Origin: Actinomycetes bacterium
GTDB lineage: Bacteria > Actinomycetota > Actinomycetes > Actinomycetales > Dermatophilaceae
Length of the DNA: 36,219 nt
Direction of reading: 5' to 3'
Assembly (NCBI GenBank): GCA_029778715.1
Contig: JAKOPT010000105.1
Coordinates: 1-36,219, forward strand
Positions 1-8,036 of the stretch are shown here, one piece after another (within the stretch, counting starts at the first letter, position 1; each line of letters begins with the position of its first letter). The position numbers and the translations under genes are program-made. The notes under the pieces were generated by a model, which worked only from the letters and a program-made list of their open reading frames with translations, ran no database searches and had not been told where the DNA came from.

Positions 1-1
1 C

Positions 2-48
2 AAACGTGCGCTTCGCACCCCCACCGACGGGGTGCGAAGCGCACGTTT
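2..48. repeat. Perfect 20-bp inverted repeat of the TCGCACCCC hairpin family
   Basis: Arms at 2-21 and 29-48 are perfectly complementary with a 7-nt loop. The core TCGCACCCC...GGGGTGCGA recurs at 10867-10899 and 11974-12006. It may terminate a gene lying before the window, but a related copy sits between divergent genes, so the family is better described as a dispersed intergenic palindrome. Confidence 0.8.
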
Positions 49-67
49 CCTATGCCCAGCCACAACC

Positions 68-207
68 AGACCCCAGGACCCAGCCACAGGCCCCAGGACC
101 CGGCCGCGATCAGGCTCCAGGACCCAGCCACAATCGGGCCCCAGGACCCGGCCGCGATCGGGCCCCAGGACCCAGCCACGATCAGGCCCCAGGATCAGCC
201 GCGATCA
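68..207. repeat. 24-bp tandem repeat, about 5.8 units
   Basis: Units begin at 89, 113, 137, 161 and 185 (the last is 23 bp), with a partial unit from 68. Two versions alternate, one with GGCCGCG and one with AGCCACA/AGCCACG in the middle, so the higher-order unit is about 48 bp. The period is a multiple of three, which keeps all frames open and creates a spurious upstream extension of the response regulator ORF. The rest of 1-323 holds only the hairpin at 2-48, one octamer copy at 258 and the ribosome binding site at 314-319. Confidence 0.85.
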
Positions 208-323
208 GGCGGCCTGACTCTCGCGATGCCCTGGCGTGGGGCACTAGGCTCAGCGGGCGGCATACCGTCGCAGCCACGGCCACCAGCGCCGACAACCATC
301 GGAACCACCCACAAGGAGAACCG

Positions 324-1049
324 ATGACCCCGACCAGCGGCTCCGCCGCCACGCCCCCCAACGCCAACATCTCCACCGCGAATGCCCCGGTCTTCCGGCG
401 GCAGCGGCCGGCTGCGCGGGTGCTGCTGGCCGACGACCATGCCCTCGTGCGGCAGGGCGTGCGGATGATCATCGACGCCCAACCCGACCTCACCGTCACC
501 GCGGAGGTCAGCGATGGGGCGGCCGCTGTCGAACGCGCAACCGCCGGTGATATCGACCTGGCCATCCTCGACGTGACGATGCCCCGGATGACCGGGTTGC
601 AGGCGGCCCGTGAAATCTCGCGCCGCGCCCCCGACGTGCGCATTCTCATGCTGTCGATGCACGACAACGAGCGGTTCCTGTTCGAGGCCCTCAAGATCGG
701 GGCCTCCGGTTACGTCCACAAATCCGTTGCCGACCGGGACCTCATCAACGCCTGCCGGGCCGCGCTCCGCGGCGAACCGTTCCTCTACCCCGGTGCGCTG
801 CAGACGATCATCCGCGAATATGTCGCCGCCGGCGCCGAGGGTGCCGACCGCCCGGTCCTCACCCCCCGCGAGGAGGAGGTTCTCAAACTGATCGCCGAGG
901 GCTTAAGCGGCAAGGACATCGCCGAAGCCCTGTTCCTCAGCCCCAAGACCGTCGAACGACACCGCGCCAACGTCCTGGAGAAGCTCGGTCTCAAAGACCG
1001 ACTCGAACTGACCCGGTACGCGATCCGCAACGGCCTCATCGAGGCATAG
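324..1049 (+). CDS. NarL/LuxR-family response regulator
   Basis: Two-component response regulator of 241 aa. The receiver domain spans about residues 31-150, with the acidic pair D37-D38, phospho-acceptor D83 (LDVTMP) and the conserved lysine K133 (VHKS). A LuxR-type helix-turn-helix at about 175-235 (LTPREEEVL, then SPKTVERHRANVLEKLG) should bind DNA on phosphorylation. The ATG at 324 is chosen because AAGGAGA lies 5-10 bases upstream. The frame is open back to position 6 but that part is tandem repeat. The histidine kinase at 1283-2602, on the other strand and converging on it, is of the class that partners NarL-type regulators, so it is the probable cognate sensor (inference). The target genes are unknown. 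Confidence 0.93.
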   Translation: MTPTSGSAATPPNANISTANAPVFRRQRPAARVLLADDHALVRQGVRMIIDAQPDLTVTAEVSDGAAAVERATAGDIDLAILDVTMPRMTGLQAAREISRRAPDVRILMLSMHDNERFLFEALKIGASGYVHKSVADRDLINACRAALRGEPFLYPGALQTIIREYVAAGAEGADRPVLTPREEEVLKLIAEGLSGKDIAEALFLSPKTVERHRANVLEKLGLKDRLELTRYAIRNGLIEA

Positions 1050-1060
1050 GGAGGGGCGAG

Positions 1061-1117
1061 GGCGCCGCGCGGCACTGGGGGTCACCCGGCAGTGGGCGCC
1101 GCGCAGCACTGGGGGTC
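1061..1117. repeat. Pair of 23-bp direct repeats
   Basis: Copies at 1061-1083 and 1095-1117 differ at one base and are offset by 34 bp. They lie between the response regulator stop and glsB. Function unknown; they could be a duplicated regulatory site or a simple tandem duplication. Confidence 0.7.
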
Positions 1118-1282
1118 GGCACCCATGCCGGTGGGGTGGGACATGTAGGTCCCGGGCGTCAACGCGACGCGGCCTCGCAGCGCGAATAGCGTCGTAGACA
1201 CAAGCCCAGCGGACCCCCGCCCCGGGCGAAACCCGCACCGTGAGAACGGCATACCAAACAAACGCCGACTCACCCGGAATCG

Positions 1283-2602
1283 TCAAGGAGACGGAACATG
1301 AGCATCATCGCGTGGATCATCATCGGCGGCCTCGCCGGCTGGATCGCTAGCAAGATCATGGGCACCGACGCCCAACAGGGCGTTGTCCTCAACGTCGTCG
1401 TCGGCGTCATCGGCGGCCTGCTCGGCGGCTGGATCCTCGGCCTGTTCGGGATGGACCCGATGGGCAAGAACCTCATCGTCAGCTTCCTCACCGCCTTGTT
1501 CGGTGCCTGCGTCCTCCTCTTCGGTGTCAAACTCGTCACCGGGAAGCGGTGACGTCGACGAGAACGCGCTCCCTGCCGGGACAAGCGCCCCGAGGACGCC
1601 GCCCGACACATCGGGTGGCACGGGAATCGGCCGCGTCGAGGCATCCGGGGGGAGCGGGGCACCGGCGGGTTCGAGCGGGATTTCCACGGTGACGGTCGTT
1701 CCCCGGCCCGGCTCCGACACCCGCTCGAAGGTTCCGCCCAGCAGCCGAGCCCGCTCGCGCATGGAGTAGGAGCCGACACCCAGTTCCCCGGTCGTGCCCA
1801 GCCCGTCGTCACTGACGATGAGGCGGGCACGGCCGGGTTTCTGCGTGAGCGACACCGTGACCGAACGGGCCGACGCATGCCGGAGCACGTTCGTCAACGC
1901 CTCCTGCGCGATGCGGTAGAGAGCGAGGTCCCGTTCCCCGTGCGGAGTGAAAGTCCCCGACACCTGCACCGTGCACCGAATCTCGCCGGCCCCCTCGATC
2001 CGGGCGCCGAGGCCCCGCAGCGCCGGCCCAATGCCCAACTCGGACAGCACCGCCGGGCGCAACCGGCGCGAGATGGTGCGTACCTCGTCCAGGCCGTTTC
2101 GGGCCGCAGCGGTGATGGCGGCGACATCGGGACGCAACCGGGCCGGAACCTCGCGGTCGAGCACGCTCAGACGCAACAGCAGGAACGTCAGGGTCTGGCC
2201 CACGTCGTCGTGGAGTTCGCGGGCGATCCTGGCGCGTTCGGCCTCGGTGGCGGTCACCGCGGCGCGGGCCGCGGCGGTCCGCTCGCGCTCCAATCGGGTC
2301 AGCATCCCGTTGTATGCCGCGGCCAGTTGAGCCACCTCGTCGTTGCCATGCACGATCAGCTGGGCGTCGTCGTCAAGGCCGATGACATTCTCGACATCTT
2401 CACGCAGCTCGGCGAGCGGTTGGAGGCTGATGCCGATGAGGGCGGCATACACCAAGAGCAAGGTGAGGGCCCCGAGGGCAAGGTAGCCGACCTGTTCGTT
2501 CGTGGGCGGGAAGTCCACGGTCAACGGGGTGAAGGCGATCAGGGCGGCACCGCCGACGACGACCACGGTGTTGACGATGAACAGTTTCCAAAACAGCGGC
2601 AT
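1283..2602 (-). CDS. Sensor histidine kinase (HisKA_3, NarX-like) with acidic tail
   Basis: A 439-aa membrane kinase. Transmembrane segments at about residues 8-26 and 39-60 flank a very short external loop. A HAMP-like linker follows at 61-107, then a HisKA_3 dimerisation helix with phospho-acceptor H131 (RELHDDVGQT) and an HATPase domain (N-box near ALTNVLRHA, G-boxes DDGLG and GRGTTVTV) ending near residue 310. The remaining 129 residues are an unusual Asp/Glu/Ala-rich tail; residues about 351-435 are encoded antisense to glsB. No in-frame stop occurs earlier. The start is ATG 2602 with GAGG five bases before it; an in-frame TTG at 2614 is less likely. Probable partner of the response regulator at 324-1049. 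Confidence 0.9.
   Translation of the reverse strand: MPLFWKLFIVNTVVVVGGAALIAFTPLTVDFPPTNEQVGYLALGALTLLLVYAALIGISLQPLAELREDVENVIGLDDDAQLIVHGNDEVAQLAAAYNGMLTRLERERTAAARAAVTATEAERARIARELHDDVGQTLTFLLLRLSVLDREVPARLRPDVAAITAAARNGLDEVRTISRRLRPAVLSELGIGPALRGLGARIEGAGEIRCTVQVSGTFTPHGERDLALYRIAQEALTNVLRHASARSVTVSLTQKPGRARLIVSDDGLGTTGELGVGSYSMRERARLLGGTFERVSEPGRGTTVTVEIPLEPAGAPLPPDASTRPIPVPPDVSGGVLGALVPAGSAFSSTSPLPGDEFDTEEEDAGTEQGGEEADDEVLAHRVHPEQAEDPAAEQAADDADDDVEDNALLGVGAHDLASDPAGEAADDDPRDDAHVPSP
1298..1552 (+). CDS. GlsB/YeaQ/YmgE-family small membrane protein
   Basis: An 84-aa, glycine-rich, very hydrophobic protein with three predicted membrane segments (about residues 2-20, 28-50 and 58-80). The opening IIAWIIIGGLAGWIASKIMG and the internal GGLLGGWILGLFG pattern are typical of the transglycosylase-associated (GlsB/YeaQ/YmgE) family. 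Family members are often stress-induced but have no settled biochemical role. The start is supported by AAGGAGA at 1286-1292. The whole gene lies antisense within the 3' part of the histidine kinase ORF that ends at 1283, so the two transcripts must overlap. Confidence 0.9.
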   Translation: MSIIAWIIIGGLAGWIASKIMGTDAQQGVVLNVVVGVIGGLLGGWILGLFGMDPMGKNLIVSFLTALFGACVLLFGVKLVTGKR

Positions 2603-2678
2603 GCGGCACCTCAACCGGGCCGGTGGGCGGCCCCTTGACTCAGCGTAGGCATATTCTGACCGCGTGAGGGATCGGTCC

Positions 2679-3554
2679 GTGAGCAGCGACGACGCGCGTG
2701 GGGCGATTCCCGCGGCGACGACGCGCCCGGTGCCGCTGGCGCCGCGCCGGGCAGCGGCACACCGGCCGTCGATGTCGTTGCGGCTGTTGGTCTCCGGGGC
2801 CCAATTGATCTCGCTCTATGGGACGTTGTTCGGCCTGGGTGCCTTCGGGACGCGGGTCCGGGATGCCGCCGGGGGTCTGTTCCGTCCCGAGGTCAGTCTG
2901 CTGGCGCCGGGGCAGCCGTCGTTCCGGGTGTGGTCGGTCATCTATCTCGGGCTCTTCGCCTACACCGTCGGGCTCTGGCTGCCCGGCACCAGCGTGTCGG
3001 CCCGGTTGGAACGCACGGCGTGGCCTGCGTCGTGGGCGATGATCCTCAACGCGGTCTGGCTCATCGTGGTCAGCATGGGTCAGGTGCGCCTGAGTCTGGT
3101 CACCATCATCGTTCTCGTCCTGGTTCTCGGGGTGCTCATGCGGCGCCTCGTGCTGTCGGCCCCCGCCTCCCGGGTCGAACGGCTCATCTTGGAGGGCACC
3201 TTCGGTCTCTACCTGGGCTGGGTGGTGGTCGCGGTCGCGGCCAACGTCGCGCTCGTCTTGGTCTCCCTTGGGGTGCCGTCGACGGGGCCGCTCGCGACGG
3301 TTGTGGCGCTGGCCTCGTTGGTCACGTTGGCGCTGGTCGGCGTGGGTTTGGCCCGCGTGCTCCCGGGTCAGTGGGGGGTGGTCGGCGGCATGGTGTGGGG
3401 GTTCGCCTGGATCGCCATCCAACGCCTCGCCGGTATGCCGCACTCGGCGCCGGTCGCGGTCACCGCGCTCGTCGCGGCGGCCGTGGTCGCCCTGGCCTTC
3501 GTGCGCACCCGCCCCTCCCTCACCGGCCGAAACGCCGCAGCCGTAGCGAGTTAG
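2679..3554 (+). CDS. TspO-like tryptophan-rich membrane protein
   Basis: An integral membrane protein of 291 aa with five or more hydrophobic segments after a basic/Ala-rich N-terminus of about 30 residues. Tryptophans and motifs at helix ends (FRVWSVIYLG, then ILNAVWLIVV, then YLGWVVVAVAANV) match the tryptophan-rich sensory/TspO-MBR superfamily as annotated in actinobacteria, but similarity to canonical TspO is distant. Family members bind porphyrins or other small hydrophobic ligands; the ligand here is not predictable. The start chosen is GTG 2679 with GAGGGA at 2665-2670; GTG 2664 is an alternative giving 296 aa. The 3' end overlaps the convergent copA by 35 bp. Confidence 0.75.
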   Translation: MSSDDARGAIPAATTRPVPLAPRRAAAHRPSMSLRLLVSGAQLISLYGTLFGLGAFGTRVRDAAGGLFRPEVSLLAPGQPSFRVWSVIYLGLFAYTVGLWLPGTSVSARLERTAWPASWAMILNAVWLIVVSMGQVRLSLVTIIVLVLVLGVLMRRLVLSAPASRVERLILEGTFGLYLGWVVVAVAANVALVLVSLGVPSTGPLATVVALASLVTLALVGVGLARVLPGQWGVVGGMVWGFAWIAIQRLAGMPHSAPVAVTALVAAAVVALAFVRTRPSLTGRNAAAVAS

Positions 3555-6015
3555 TCACGACGAGCACGCTCGAGCAGGCCATCGCCGCGCCGGCAATCAT
3601 CGGGTTGAGCAGCCCGGCCATGGCCAGCGGGATCGCCGCCGAGTTGTAGCCGAAGGCCCAGGCCAGGTTCTGTTTGATCGTGCGCAGCGTGGCCCGCGAC
3701 AGTTCGATGCCTTGCGGGATGGCGCTCACCTCACCGCGGAGCAGCACGAGGTCGGCGCTGGCCGCGGCGACATCGGTGCCACCCCCCATGGCAATCCCCA
3801 GGTCGGCCTGGGCGAGCGCGGCGGCGTCGTTGACGCCGTCGCCGACCATGGCGACGATCCGGCCTTGGCGTTGGAGTTCGGTCACCATGGCGTATTTGTC
3901 GTTGGGGCGTACCTGGGCACGCACCCGGTCAGCCGGTATGCCGACCGCTTCCGCAACCGCTCGCGCCGGCCCCTCTTGGTCGCCGGTGAGGAGGTATGCC
4001 GTCAGGCCCAGGCGGTCGAGGTCGCGCACCGCGCGCGCGGCGTCAGGGCGGAGGGTGTCGGTGATGATGAACCGGGCATGGGCGGTGCCGTCCCAGCCGA
4101 GCCAGATGGTCGAGCCGTCCGTGGAGTTGGTCGAGACGGCGGCATTCGTGCCCGATGAGGACGATGATTGCGCCATCGGGGACTCGAACCCCGAGCCCGG
4201 GCGGGCTGCGCCGGTGGCGTCGCTGGTGAACAGGTCGCGTCGACCGACGGTCACCTCGGTGCCGGCGGACACCGGCCCGATCGCCTCCTCCACGACCGCG
4301 CGCGCACCCGCTCCCGTCAGGGCCCGGAACCCAGACGTGCGTGGCAGGGAAACCGGCGGCATACCGGGGGAGGCGGACGGCATACCCGACGGGGCAGGGA
4401 AAACTGGGGCAGGCGGCATACCGGCAGCGGCGGCGACCACGGCGCGGGCGAGCGGATGCTCACTGCCGGACTCCACAGCGGCGGCGAGCCGGAGCGCCTC
4501 CGCCTGGGTCACCGCACCGTCGGTGGTGACCGCGGTCAGCGTGGGATGGCCGGTGGTGAGGGTGCCGGTCTTGTCGAGGACGATCGTGTCGACGGTGCGG
4601 GTGTCTTCGAGGACGGCCGGGCCCTTGATGAGGATGCCGAGTTGGGCGCCGCGGCCGGTGCCGACGAGGATCGCCGTCGGGGTGGCCAGGCCGAGGGCGC
4701 ACGGGCAGGCGATGATGAGAACCGCGATGCCGATGCCGAGGGCCCGGCTGGGGTCGCCGTTGGCCAGCCACCAGCCCACGAATGTCGCTGTCGCCAAGGC
4801 GAGCACGACCGGGACGAAGATCGCGGAGATGCGGTCGGCGAGGCGTTCGACACCGGCCTTGCCGGTTTGGGCCGCCTCGACGAGCCGGGCGATGCCGGCC
4901 AGGGTGGTGTCGGCGCCGACGCGGGTGGCTTCGACGAGGAGGCGGCCGGGGCCATTGAGGGTGCCACCGGTGATGTCATCGCCGGGACCGACGTCGACGG
5001 GCAGCGATTCGCCGGTGACCAGGGAGGTGTCGACGGCGCTCTCGCCGGTGAGGACGCGGCCGTCGGTGGCGACCTTCTCCCCGGGGCGGACGACGAACCG
5101 CTCACCGACGACGAGTTGGTCGATGGGGATGCGGATCTCGACGGTGCCGGTCCCGTCGCTGGTGGGGCGTTCGACGGCGACGTCGGTGGCGCCGAGGGTG
5201 AGCAAGGTGGTGAGGGCTTCCTTGCCCTGGGCCTTGGCGCGGGCTTCGAGCCAGCGTCCGATGAGAAGGAACGTGGTGACGACGGCCGCGGTCTCGAAGT
5301 AGAGGTGGACGCCGCCGGTGTCGGCGGTGGTGGCCATGTCGGCCATGCTCGCCATCCCGGCCGCCGCGGTGCCGGTGAGGACGGCGACGGTCGACCACAT
5401 GTATGCCGCGAGAACCCCGAGGCTGACCAGGGTGTCCATCGTCGAGGCGCCGTGGCGGGCGTTGACGGCGGCGGCGCGGTGGAAGGGCCAGGCGGCCCAG
5501 GCGACGATCGGGGTGGTGAGGGCGAGTTGAACCCAGGGGTTTCCGGCGATGTGGATCCCGGGAACCATGGCGAGGATGACGACCGGGACGGCGAGGACGA
5601 GGCTGACGAGCGCGCGGCGTTTGAGGAGGTCCTGCCGGCTGGGGGTCCGGGGCGCTGATGCCTCGGTGGCGGCTGGTGCTTCGGGGGCGGCGGGGGCACC
5701 CGGGGTGTGGGCGGCGGTGGGGTTCTCGGTGCCGAGTTCACGGACCGGCTGGTTGTCGACGGGCGCTGCGATGACCGAGGCGCCGTAGCCGGTGGCGCGC
5801 ACGGTGGCGAGGATGTCCTCGAGAGCCAGCGGCGCGGCATACCGGACGTGGGCGCGCTCGGTGGCGAGATTGACGCTCGCCTCGACGACGTCGAGTTTGC
5901 CGAGTTTGCGTTCGACGCGGGCCGAGCAGGAGGCGCAGGTCATGCCGGTGATGGCGAGGTCGACTTCATGGGTGTCGACGGGCGGGGTGGTGACGTCCGC
6001 AGGTGTAGTCGTCAT
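3520..6015 (-). CDS. copA: Copper-translocating P1B-type ATPase CopA
   Basis: An 831-aa copper exporter of the plasma membrane. One N-terminal heavy-metal domain carries GMTCASC (C27, C30). The transport motif CPC is at residues 437-439, the phosphorylation site DKTGT at 481-485, the P1B nucleotide-domain histidine at 520 (SEHP), TGD at 677-679 and GDGVND at 725-730. Residues 532-553 are a loop with three GMP tripeptides, each encoded by an octamer copy (4357, 4378, 4414), and a Ser-rich stretch follows near 616-621; both are insertions relative to compact CopA proteins. Ile693 uses the rare codon ATA inside an octamer copy at 3936. The gene begins one base after the csoR stop, so the pair is an operon expected to be induced by copper. 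Confidence 0.95.
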   Translation of the reverse strand: MTTTPADVTTPPVDTHEVDLAITGMTCASCSARVERKLGKLDVVEASVNLATERAHVRYAAPLALEDILATVRATGYGASVIAAPVDNQPVRELGTENPTAAHTPGAPAAPEAPAATEASAPRTPSRQDLLKRRALVSLVLAVPVVILAMVPGIHIAGNPWVQLALTTPIVAWAAWPFHRAAAVNARHGASTMDTLVSLGVLAAYMWSTVAVLTGTAAAGMASMADMATTADTGGVHLYFETAAVVTTFLLIGRWLEARAKAQGKEALTTLLTLGATDVAVERPTSDGTGTVEIRIPIDQLVVGERFVVRPGEKVATDGRVLTGESAVDTSLVTGESLPVDVGPGDDITGGTLNGPGRLLVEATRVGADTTLAGIARLVEAAQTGKAGVERLADRISAIFVPVVLALATATFVGWWLANGDPSRALGIGIAVLIIACPCALGLATPTAILVGTGRGAQLGILIKGPAVLEDTRTVDTIVLDKTGTLTTGHPTLTAVTTDGAVTQAEALRLAAAVESGSEHPLARAVVAAAAGMPPAPVFPAPSGMPSASPGMPPVSLPRTSGFRALTGAGARAVVEEAIGPVSAGTEVTVGRRDLFTSDATGAARPGSGFESPMAQSSSSSGTNAAVSTNSTDGSTIWLGWDGTAHARFIITDTLRPDAARAVRDLDRLGLTAYLLTGDQEGPARAVAEAVGIPADRVRAQVRPNDKYAMVTELQRQGRIVAMVGDGVNDAAALAQADLGIAMGGGTDVAAASADLVLLRGEVSAIPQGIELSRATLRTIKQNLAWAFGYNSAAIPLAMAGLLNPMIAGAAMACSSVLVVTNSLRLRRFGR
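4357..4421. repeat. Cluster of three CGGCATAC octamers inside copA
   Basis: Copies at 4357, 4378 and 4414 in the same orientation encode Gly-Met-Pro three times in a non-conserved loop of the CopA nucleotide-binding domain. This is the joint densest cluster of the octamer in the window, the other being 33433-33523. Confidence 0.85.
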
Positions 6016-6016
6016 G

Positions 6017-6325
6017 TCAACTCCGCACCAGGCGGGCGATGGCGGCGCTGGCCTCGGTGACCTTGGCGGCGGCTGCTTCGTCGGACTCGCGGGCGGCGGC
6101 GACGACGCAATGGGAGATGTGTTCGTGGAGGAGACCGAGGCTGACCGCCTGGAGCGCTTTGGTGACCGCGCTGACCTGGGTGAGGACGTCGATGCAGTAG
6201 GCGTCGTCCTCGACCATGCGCTGGATGCCGCGGACCTGTCCCTCGATCCGGCGGAGCCGCTTGAGGTGGGCGGCCTTGGTGTCGTGGTAGCCGGGCGGCG
6301 TGTGGGACGCGGTGGTCACGGGCAT
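6017..6325 (-). CDS. csoR: CsoR-family copper-sensing repressor
   Basis: A 102-aa all-helical metal-sensing repressor (DUF156). The Cu(I) ligand set is intact with family spacing: C44, H69 and C73 (YCIDVL, then HEHISHC). In this family copper binding releases the operator and derepresses copA, which follows with a one-base gap. ATG 6325 is chosen because the upstream ATG at 6337 lies inside the operator dyad 6336-6352. No good Shine-Dalgarno is visible for either, so a leaderless or near-leaderless mRNA is possible. With the ATG at 6337 the product would be 106 aa. Confidence 0.93.
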   Translation of the reverse strand: MPVTTASHTPPGYHDTKAAHLKRLRRIEGQVRGIQRMVEDDAYCIDVLTQVSAVTKALQAVSLGLLHEHISHCVVAAARESDEAAAAKVTEASAAIARLVRS

Positions 6326-6335
6326 GTGCGGCAGC

Positions 6336-6352
6336 ATACCCCCCAGGGGTAT
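6336..6352. promoter_or_regulatory. CsoR operator
   Basis: ATACCCCCCAGGGGTAT is a perfect 7-bp dyad with a 3-bp centre. It matches the G/C-tract ATACCCC...GGGGTAT architecture of known CsoR sites and lies immediately upstream of csoR-copA, implying autoregulation. Confidence 0.8.
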
Positions 6353-6396
6353 TTCTTGGTGGTGCGGCTGTCAGCGGTCAGCGCCGCTGGCCCGGC

Positions 6397-7113
6397 CTAG
6401 ACGGTCGCGAACCGGTTGACGACGTAGCTGCCGGAGGCGGCCACGGCGGCCAGGACCGTCACAACCAGGATCGGCAGCCACAGGCCCATCGAGGCGAACC
6501 AACTCAGCACCGTGGACCCATGGGCCACGCCGAGGGCGACGCTACCGAGGATGAGGGCCCCGAAGGCGAGGGCCGCGACCGTGGTCCAGGTGCCGCCGAA
6601 AGCCCGGAACACCGTGCCGAAGAACGCGCCGAGGAAGAGGCACAAGAGCGAGAGCACGGCCATGGTCGCGAACGTCTGGGCCGCATTGCCGTCGCCCAGG
6701 ACATAGACGTCGAAAGCATGGGCGCCGATGAACCAGTGGTTCGTCAGCAGTTCGAGCCACAGACACAAGAGGGACACCAGGCCCACGACGAGCGAGGTGA
6801 GCACGAAGCCGATCGATGTCCCCGCCCAGAAATGCCGACGTGTGCTCCCGAAGGCCAGCGCCATCGAGAAGTTGCGGTTCATGGCGAAGGCGCCCACGGA
6901 GACGAGGAATCCAGGGACCGAGAAGATCGGCCCCATGTTCCCGCGCGTCCCGTCCGAGATTTCCGGCCGCAGCGGCAGCCCTTGCGGGATCCCGATGATT
7001 GCCGCGATCGCAATCGAAATGAGAAGCATGAGGGCGAGGATGAACACCGGGATGAGGAGGACGAACGAGCGGTTCGCCAGATAGAGGCGCACATTGCGCT
7101 TCGTGTATGTCAT
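6397..7113 (-). CDS. ABC transporter membrane subunit
   Basis: A 238-aa protein with about six hydrophobic segments and little soluble sequence: a long first helix near residues 15-42, a loop, then segments near 65-80, 100-125, 150-170, 175-195 and 205-230. Its ATG overlaps the stop of the ATPase gene (ATGA at 7113), so it is the cognate permease of a small exporter controlled by the adjacent GntR regulator. Operons of this form in Gram-positive bacteria often export or sense peptides or cell-envelope antibiotics, but the substrate cannot be read from the sequence. Confidence 0.8.
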   Translation of the reverse strand: MTYTKRNVRLYLANRSFVLLIPVFILALMLLISIAIAAIIGIPQGLPLRPEISDGTRGNMGPIFSVPGFLVSVGAFAMNRNFSMALAFGSTRRHFWAGTSIGFVLTSLVVGLVSLLCLWLELLTNHWFIGAHAFDVYVLGDGNAAQTFATMAVLSLLCLFLGAFFGTVFRAFGGTWTTVAALAFGALILGSVALGVAHGSTVLSWFASMGLWLPILVVTVLAAVAASGSYVVNRFATV

Positions 7114-8036
7114 CAGGCCACGTCCTTCGCGGGTGCGTGTGAATCATGGGTCAGCGAGTGAATGCCGATGGCGGCCACATATTCCTGCAGGCTCGCGTCC
7201 TCCAGCGACAAGTGGTCACGGTGGGCGGCATACCGATCGTCGTCGGTGACGTGCCCGCGGACCGTGGCCGACACGACCGCGCCCATGGACCGCTCGGCAA
7301 GCACCTCCCGGTCGCCAATCAAAGACCGCACCTCGGGCGCGCGGCCGCGCACGATAAACGAACTGCGCCGGGCCTCGTCGACGTCGGTGTGCACGGCCAC
7401 CACGCCGTCGTCGAGAATGAGCACGACCTCCATGAGTTCGGCCGCTTCGTCGATGAGATGCGTGGACAGGATGAAGGTGCGCGGGTGTGCGGCATACTCC
7501 CGGAGGAGTTCTTCGTAGAAGAGGGTTCGCGAGGTGGCGTCCAGGCCGAGATAGGGCTCGTCGAGGAAGGTGTATGCCGCCCGCGACGCCAACGACAGCG
7601 TGATCGCCAACGCCGAGCGCTGGCCGCGCGACAACTTCTTCGATTTCGTCTTCATCGGCAACCGGAACGCGCGGATCAGGCGTTGCGCCGTCTGCTCCGA
7701 CCAGTGCGGGTAGAACGCCGGCATGATCGCGAGGATGTGGGCGATCGTGAAATTGTCGTTGTACCGCTGGTCCTCGTGAACGAAACAGAGGTTTTCGAGG
7801 ACGGCGGCATTTTCGGTCGGGTCTTGCCCGTCGATGAGAATGGTGCCACCGCTGCGGAACGAATGGCCGCAGATCAGGGACATGAGGGTCGTCTTGCCGA
7901 CACCGTTGGCGCCGAGCAGACCGTAGATGCGGCCGGCGGGCAGGTCGGCGGTGACGCCGCGCAGCACTGTGTTGTCGCCGAAACTCTTGGTCACCCCGCA
8001 CAGATGTATGCCGCGCTCGGGGTCGATGGTGGTCAT
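7113..8036 (-). CDS. ABC transporter ATP-binding protein
   Basis: A 307-aa ATPase. Walker A is GANGVGKT (K48), the ABC signature is LSRGQ (135-139) instead of LSGGQ, Walker B ends TFLDEP with E160, and the switch histidine follows in LSTHLIDE. A C-terminal 80-residue extension is not part of the core fold. Ile10 uses ATA within the octamer copy at 8006. It overlaps the regulator stop upstream and the permease start downstream by the ATGA arrangement, so the three proteins are translationally coupled. Confidence 0.9.
   Translation of the reverse strand: MTTIDPERGIHLCGVTKSFGDNTVLRGVTADLPAGRIYGLLGANGVGKTTLMSLICGHSFRSGGTILIDGQDPTENAAVLENLCFVHEDQRYNDNFTIAHILAIMPAFYPHWSEQTAQRLIRAFRLPMKTKSKKLSRGQRSALAITLSLASRAAYTFLDEPYLGLDATSRTLFYEELLREYAAHPRTFILSTHLIDEAAELMEVVLILDDGVVAVHTDVDEARRSSFIVRGRAPEVRSLIGDREVLAERSMGAVVSATVRGHVTDDDRYAAHRDHLSLEDASLQEYVAAIGIHSLTHDSHAPAKDVA

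Noticed and set aside
68-207. Short regularly spaced units as a possible CRISPR array
   Set aside because: The units are contiguous with no unique spacers and no cas genes are nearby, so this is a simple tandem repeat.
6-323. Open frame upstream of the response regulator that would add about 106 residues
   Set aside because: It starts in a hairpin and runs through a 24-bp tandem array, whereas AAGGAGA precedes the ATG at 324 and receiver homology begins after it.
4168-5658. 496-codon open frame antisense to copA
   Set aside because: A shadow typical of G+C-rich DNA: no family motif, low-complexity Gly/Asp composition, and copA is unambiguous.
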